Below, one piece after another: positions 62,883 through 64,000 of a stretch of 64,000 nt of DNA. A model generated the notes under the pieces. It made no database searches. It saw only the letters and a list, made by a program, of their open reading frames with translations, and had not been told where the DNA came from. Source of the DNA: Pseudomonas sp. C2B4 (GTDB lineage: Bacteria; Pseudomonadota; Gammaproteobacteria; Pseudomonadales; Pseudomonadaceae); contig NZ_JABFMU010000007.1 of assembly GCF_013359695.1 (NCBI RefSeq), positions 62,001 through 126,000 on the forward strand, in the 5' to 3' direction. A program made the position numbers and the translations under genes. Each line of letters begins with the position of its first letter. Within the stretch, counting starts at the first letter, position 1.

Positions 62883-64000
62883 ATGTTTGGCATGTCCCAC
62901 GAGACGTTCCTGCTGCTCGATGCAGTGGTCACGGTGATCGGGCTTATCGTTCTGATCACCAAGTTCAAGTTTCACCCCTTCATTGCCCTGATCATCGCCG
63001 CCGCCTTCCTCGGGCTGACTTCCGGCATGCCGATTGGCACCATCATCAAGGCCTTCCAGGACGGCTTCGGTGGCGTGCTCGGTTTCGTCGGGATCATCCT
63101 CGCGCTGGGCACCATGCTCGGCAAAATGATGGCCGAGTCGGGCGGGGCGGACCAGATCGCCCAGACCCTGATCCGCGCCTTCGGCAAGGACAAGGTGCAG
63201 TGGGCAATGATGTTCGCCGCGTTCCTGGTGGGCATCCCGCTGTTCTTCGAAATCGGTTTCGTGCTGCTGATCCCGCTGGTGTTCATCGTCGCCCGGCGTA
63301 CCGGCGTGTCGATCATCAAGATCGGTATCCCGCTGCTGGCCGGTCTGTCCGCCGTGCACGGCCTGGTGCCACCGCACCCGGGCCCACTGCTGGCCATCGG
63401 CGTGTTCGGTGCCGACATTGGTAAAACCATTCTGTACGGCCTGATCGTGGCGCTGCCAACGGCGATCATTGCCGGTCCGATCTTTGGTACCTTCATCGCC
63501 AAGCACATCCCCGGTCACCCGAATCAGGAGCTGGTGGATCAACTGGCGCGTGAGACTGACTCGGCCGATCTGCCAAGCTTCAGCATCACCCTGATCACCG
63601 TGCTGTCGCCGGTGTTCCTGATGCTGCTCAAGACCTTTGCCGATGTGGTGCTGCCGGAGGGCAACTTCTTCCGCACCTTCATGGACCTGATCGGTCACCC
63701 GATCTCGGCGCTGCTGCTGGCGTTGCTGCTGTCGCTGTACACCTTCGGCTACAAACAGGGCATCGGTTCCAACCAGATGCTCAAATGGCTGGACGCGAGC
63801 CTCGCGCCAACCGCCGCGATCATCCTGATCATCGGTGCCGGTGGTGGCTTCAAGCAGATGCTGGTGACCAGCGGCGTGGGTAATGTCATCGGTAACATGG
63901 CGGTGGCGGCACAGATCTCGCCCATCCTTCTGGCGTGGCTGGTGGCGGCGGTGATTCGTATCGCTACCGGTTCGGCGACCGTGGCGACCATTACCGGCGC
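62883..64000 (+). CDS. gntT: Gluconate:H+ symporter, partial (GntP family)
   Basis: A membrane permease cut by the right edge; about 372 residues are present. It has repeated long hydrophobic segments, with LSAVHGLVPPHPGPLLAIG (about 153-171) and IGAGGGFKQMLVTSGVG, signatures of the GntP family. It imports gluconate for GntK. RBS CAGGAGA precedes the ATG. Confidence 0.94.
   Translation, partial: MFGMSHETFLLLDAVVTVIGLIVLITKFKFHPFIALIIAAAFLGLTSGMPIGTIIKAFQDGFGGVLGFVGIILALGTMLGKMMAESGGADQIAQTLIRAFGKDKVQWAMMFAAFLVGIPLFFEIGFVLLIPLVFIVARRTGVSIIKIGIPLLAGLSAVHGLVPPHPGPLLAIGVFGADIGKTILYGLIVALPTAIIAGPIFGTFIAKHIPGHPNQELVDQLARETDSADLPSFSITLITVLSPVFLMLLKTFADVVLPEGNFFRTFMDLIGHPISALLLALLLSLYTFGYKQGIGSNQMLKWLDASLAPTAAIILIIGAGGGFKQMLVTSGVGNVIGNMAVAAQISPILLAWLVAAVIRIATGSATVATITG

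Overview
This window looks like a chromosomal segment of a Pseudomonas of the P. fluorescens/P. putida lineage. The reasons are the GC-rich coding style, a complete Entner-Doudoroff block in the usual Pseudomonas order (gapA / edd-glk-gltR-gtrS / gtsABCD-oprB / hexR / zwf-pgl-eda), tandem fadD2-fadD1, a GcsR-regulated second glycine cleavage operon, and many copies of the GTGGGAGCGAGC-type REP element. No rRNA, tRNA, CRISPR array, phage or insertion sequence was seen. The left edge cuts gcvP and the right edge cuts a gluconate permease.

Layout. 0-3.3 kb: glycine cleavage genes gcvP-gcvH (minus strand) behind a sigma-54 promoter and three operators for the adjacent enhancer-binding protein GcsR. 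3.5-9 kb: housekeeping singles (AlkA glycosylase, class III CoA-transferase, a membrane chemoreceptor, a YbaN-type membrane protein). 9-14 kb: an iron/heme cell-surface signalling locus (ECF sigma, FecR-like anti-sigma, STN-TonB receptor, heme oxygenase) with Fur boxes. 14.3-20.3 kb: an orphan type VI secretion cluster with a probable immunity lipoprotein, a GHSLGG lipase effector, VgrG and a DUF4123 adaptor. 20.3-40 kb: central sugar catabolism, from methylglyoxal synthase and GAPDH through Entner-Doudoroff enzymes, the glucose two-component system, the glucose ABC transporter and porin, HexR, and Zwf-Pgl-Eda. HexR-type operators lie in the gapA/edd and hexR/zwf gaps, and Hfq/Crc-type A-rich motifs precede the uptake genes. 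40-48 kb: a PLP enzyme, small conserved proteins, and a fatty-acid block (PhaJ-type hydratase, lipase-like hydrolase, FadD2, FadD1). 48-61 kb: a mosaic of stress and envelope genes, including CsbD, a YihY/Rbn-type membrane protein, peptide deformylase, an exported methyltransferase-like protein, a desaturase-like protein, an ECF sigma translationally coupled to a betaine-type binding protein, an I36 inhibitor-like protein, a BdlA-like receptor, a GST and a DUF6124-type gene with a structured leader. 61-64 kb: the gluconate regulon gntR / gntK-gntT with three GntR operators.

The genes cooperate mainly around sugar use. OprB and GtsABCD bring glucose in; Glk, Zwf, Pgl, Edd and Eda convert it to pyruvate and glyceraldehyde-3-phosphate; GapA draws on the latter and MgsA offers a bypass. 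GntT and GntK feed 6-phosphogluconate into the same route. HexR, GltR/GtrS and GntR give layered control.

Most of the unexplained structure is in repeats: nineteen copies of one REP family (three in the outward-facing order), three copies of a second larger inverted repeat, and a 60-bp tandem duplication next to ybaN. The least conventional gene-level observations are the ECF sigma-binding protein fusion-like operon, the signal-peptide-bearing methyltransferase, the T6SS effector/immunity candidate pair and the multi-hairpin leader before the DUF6124-type gene. Everything here comes from reading the sequence; no database search was run.
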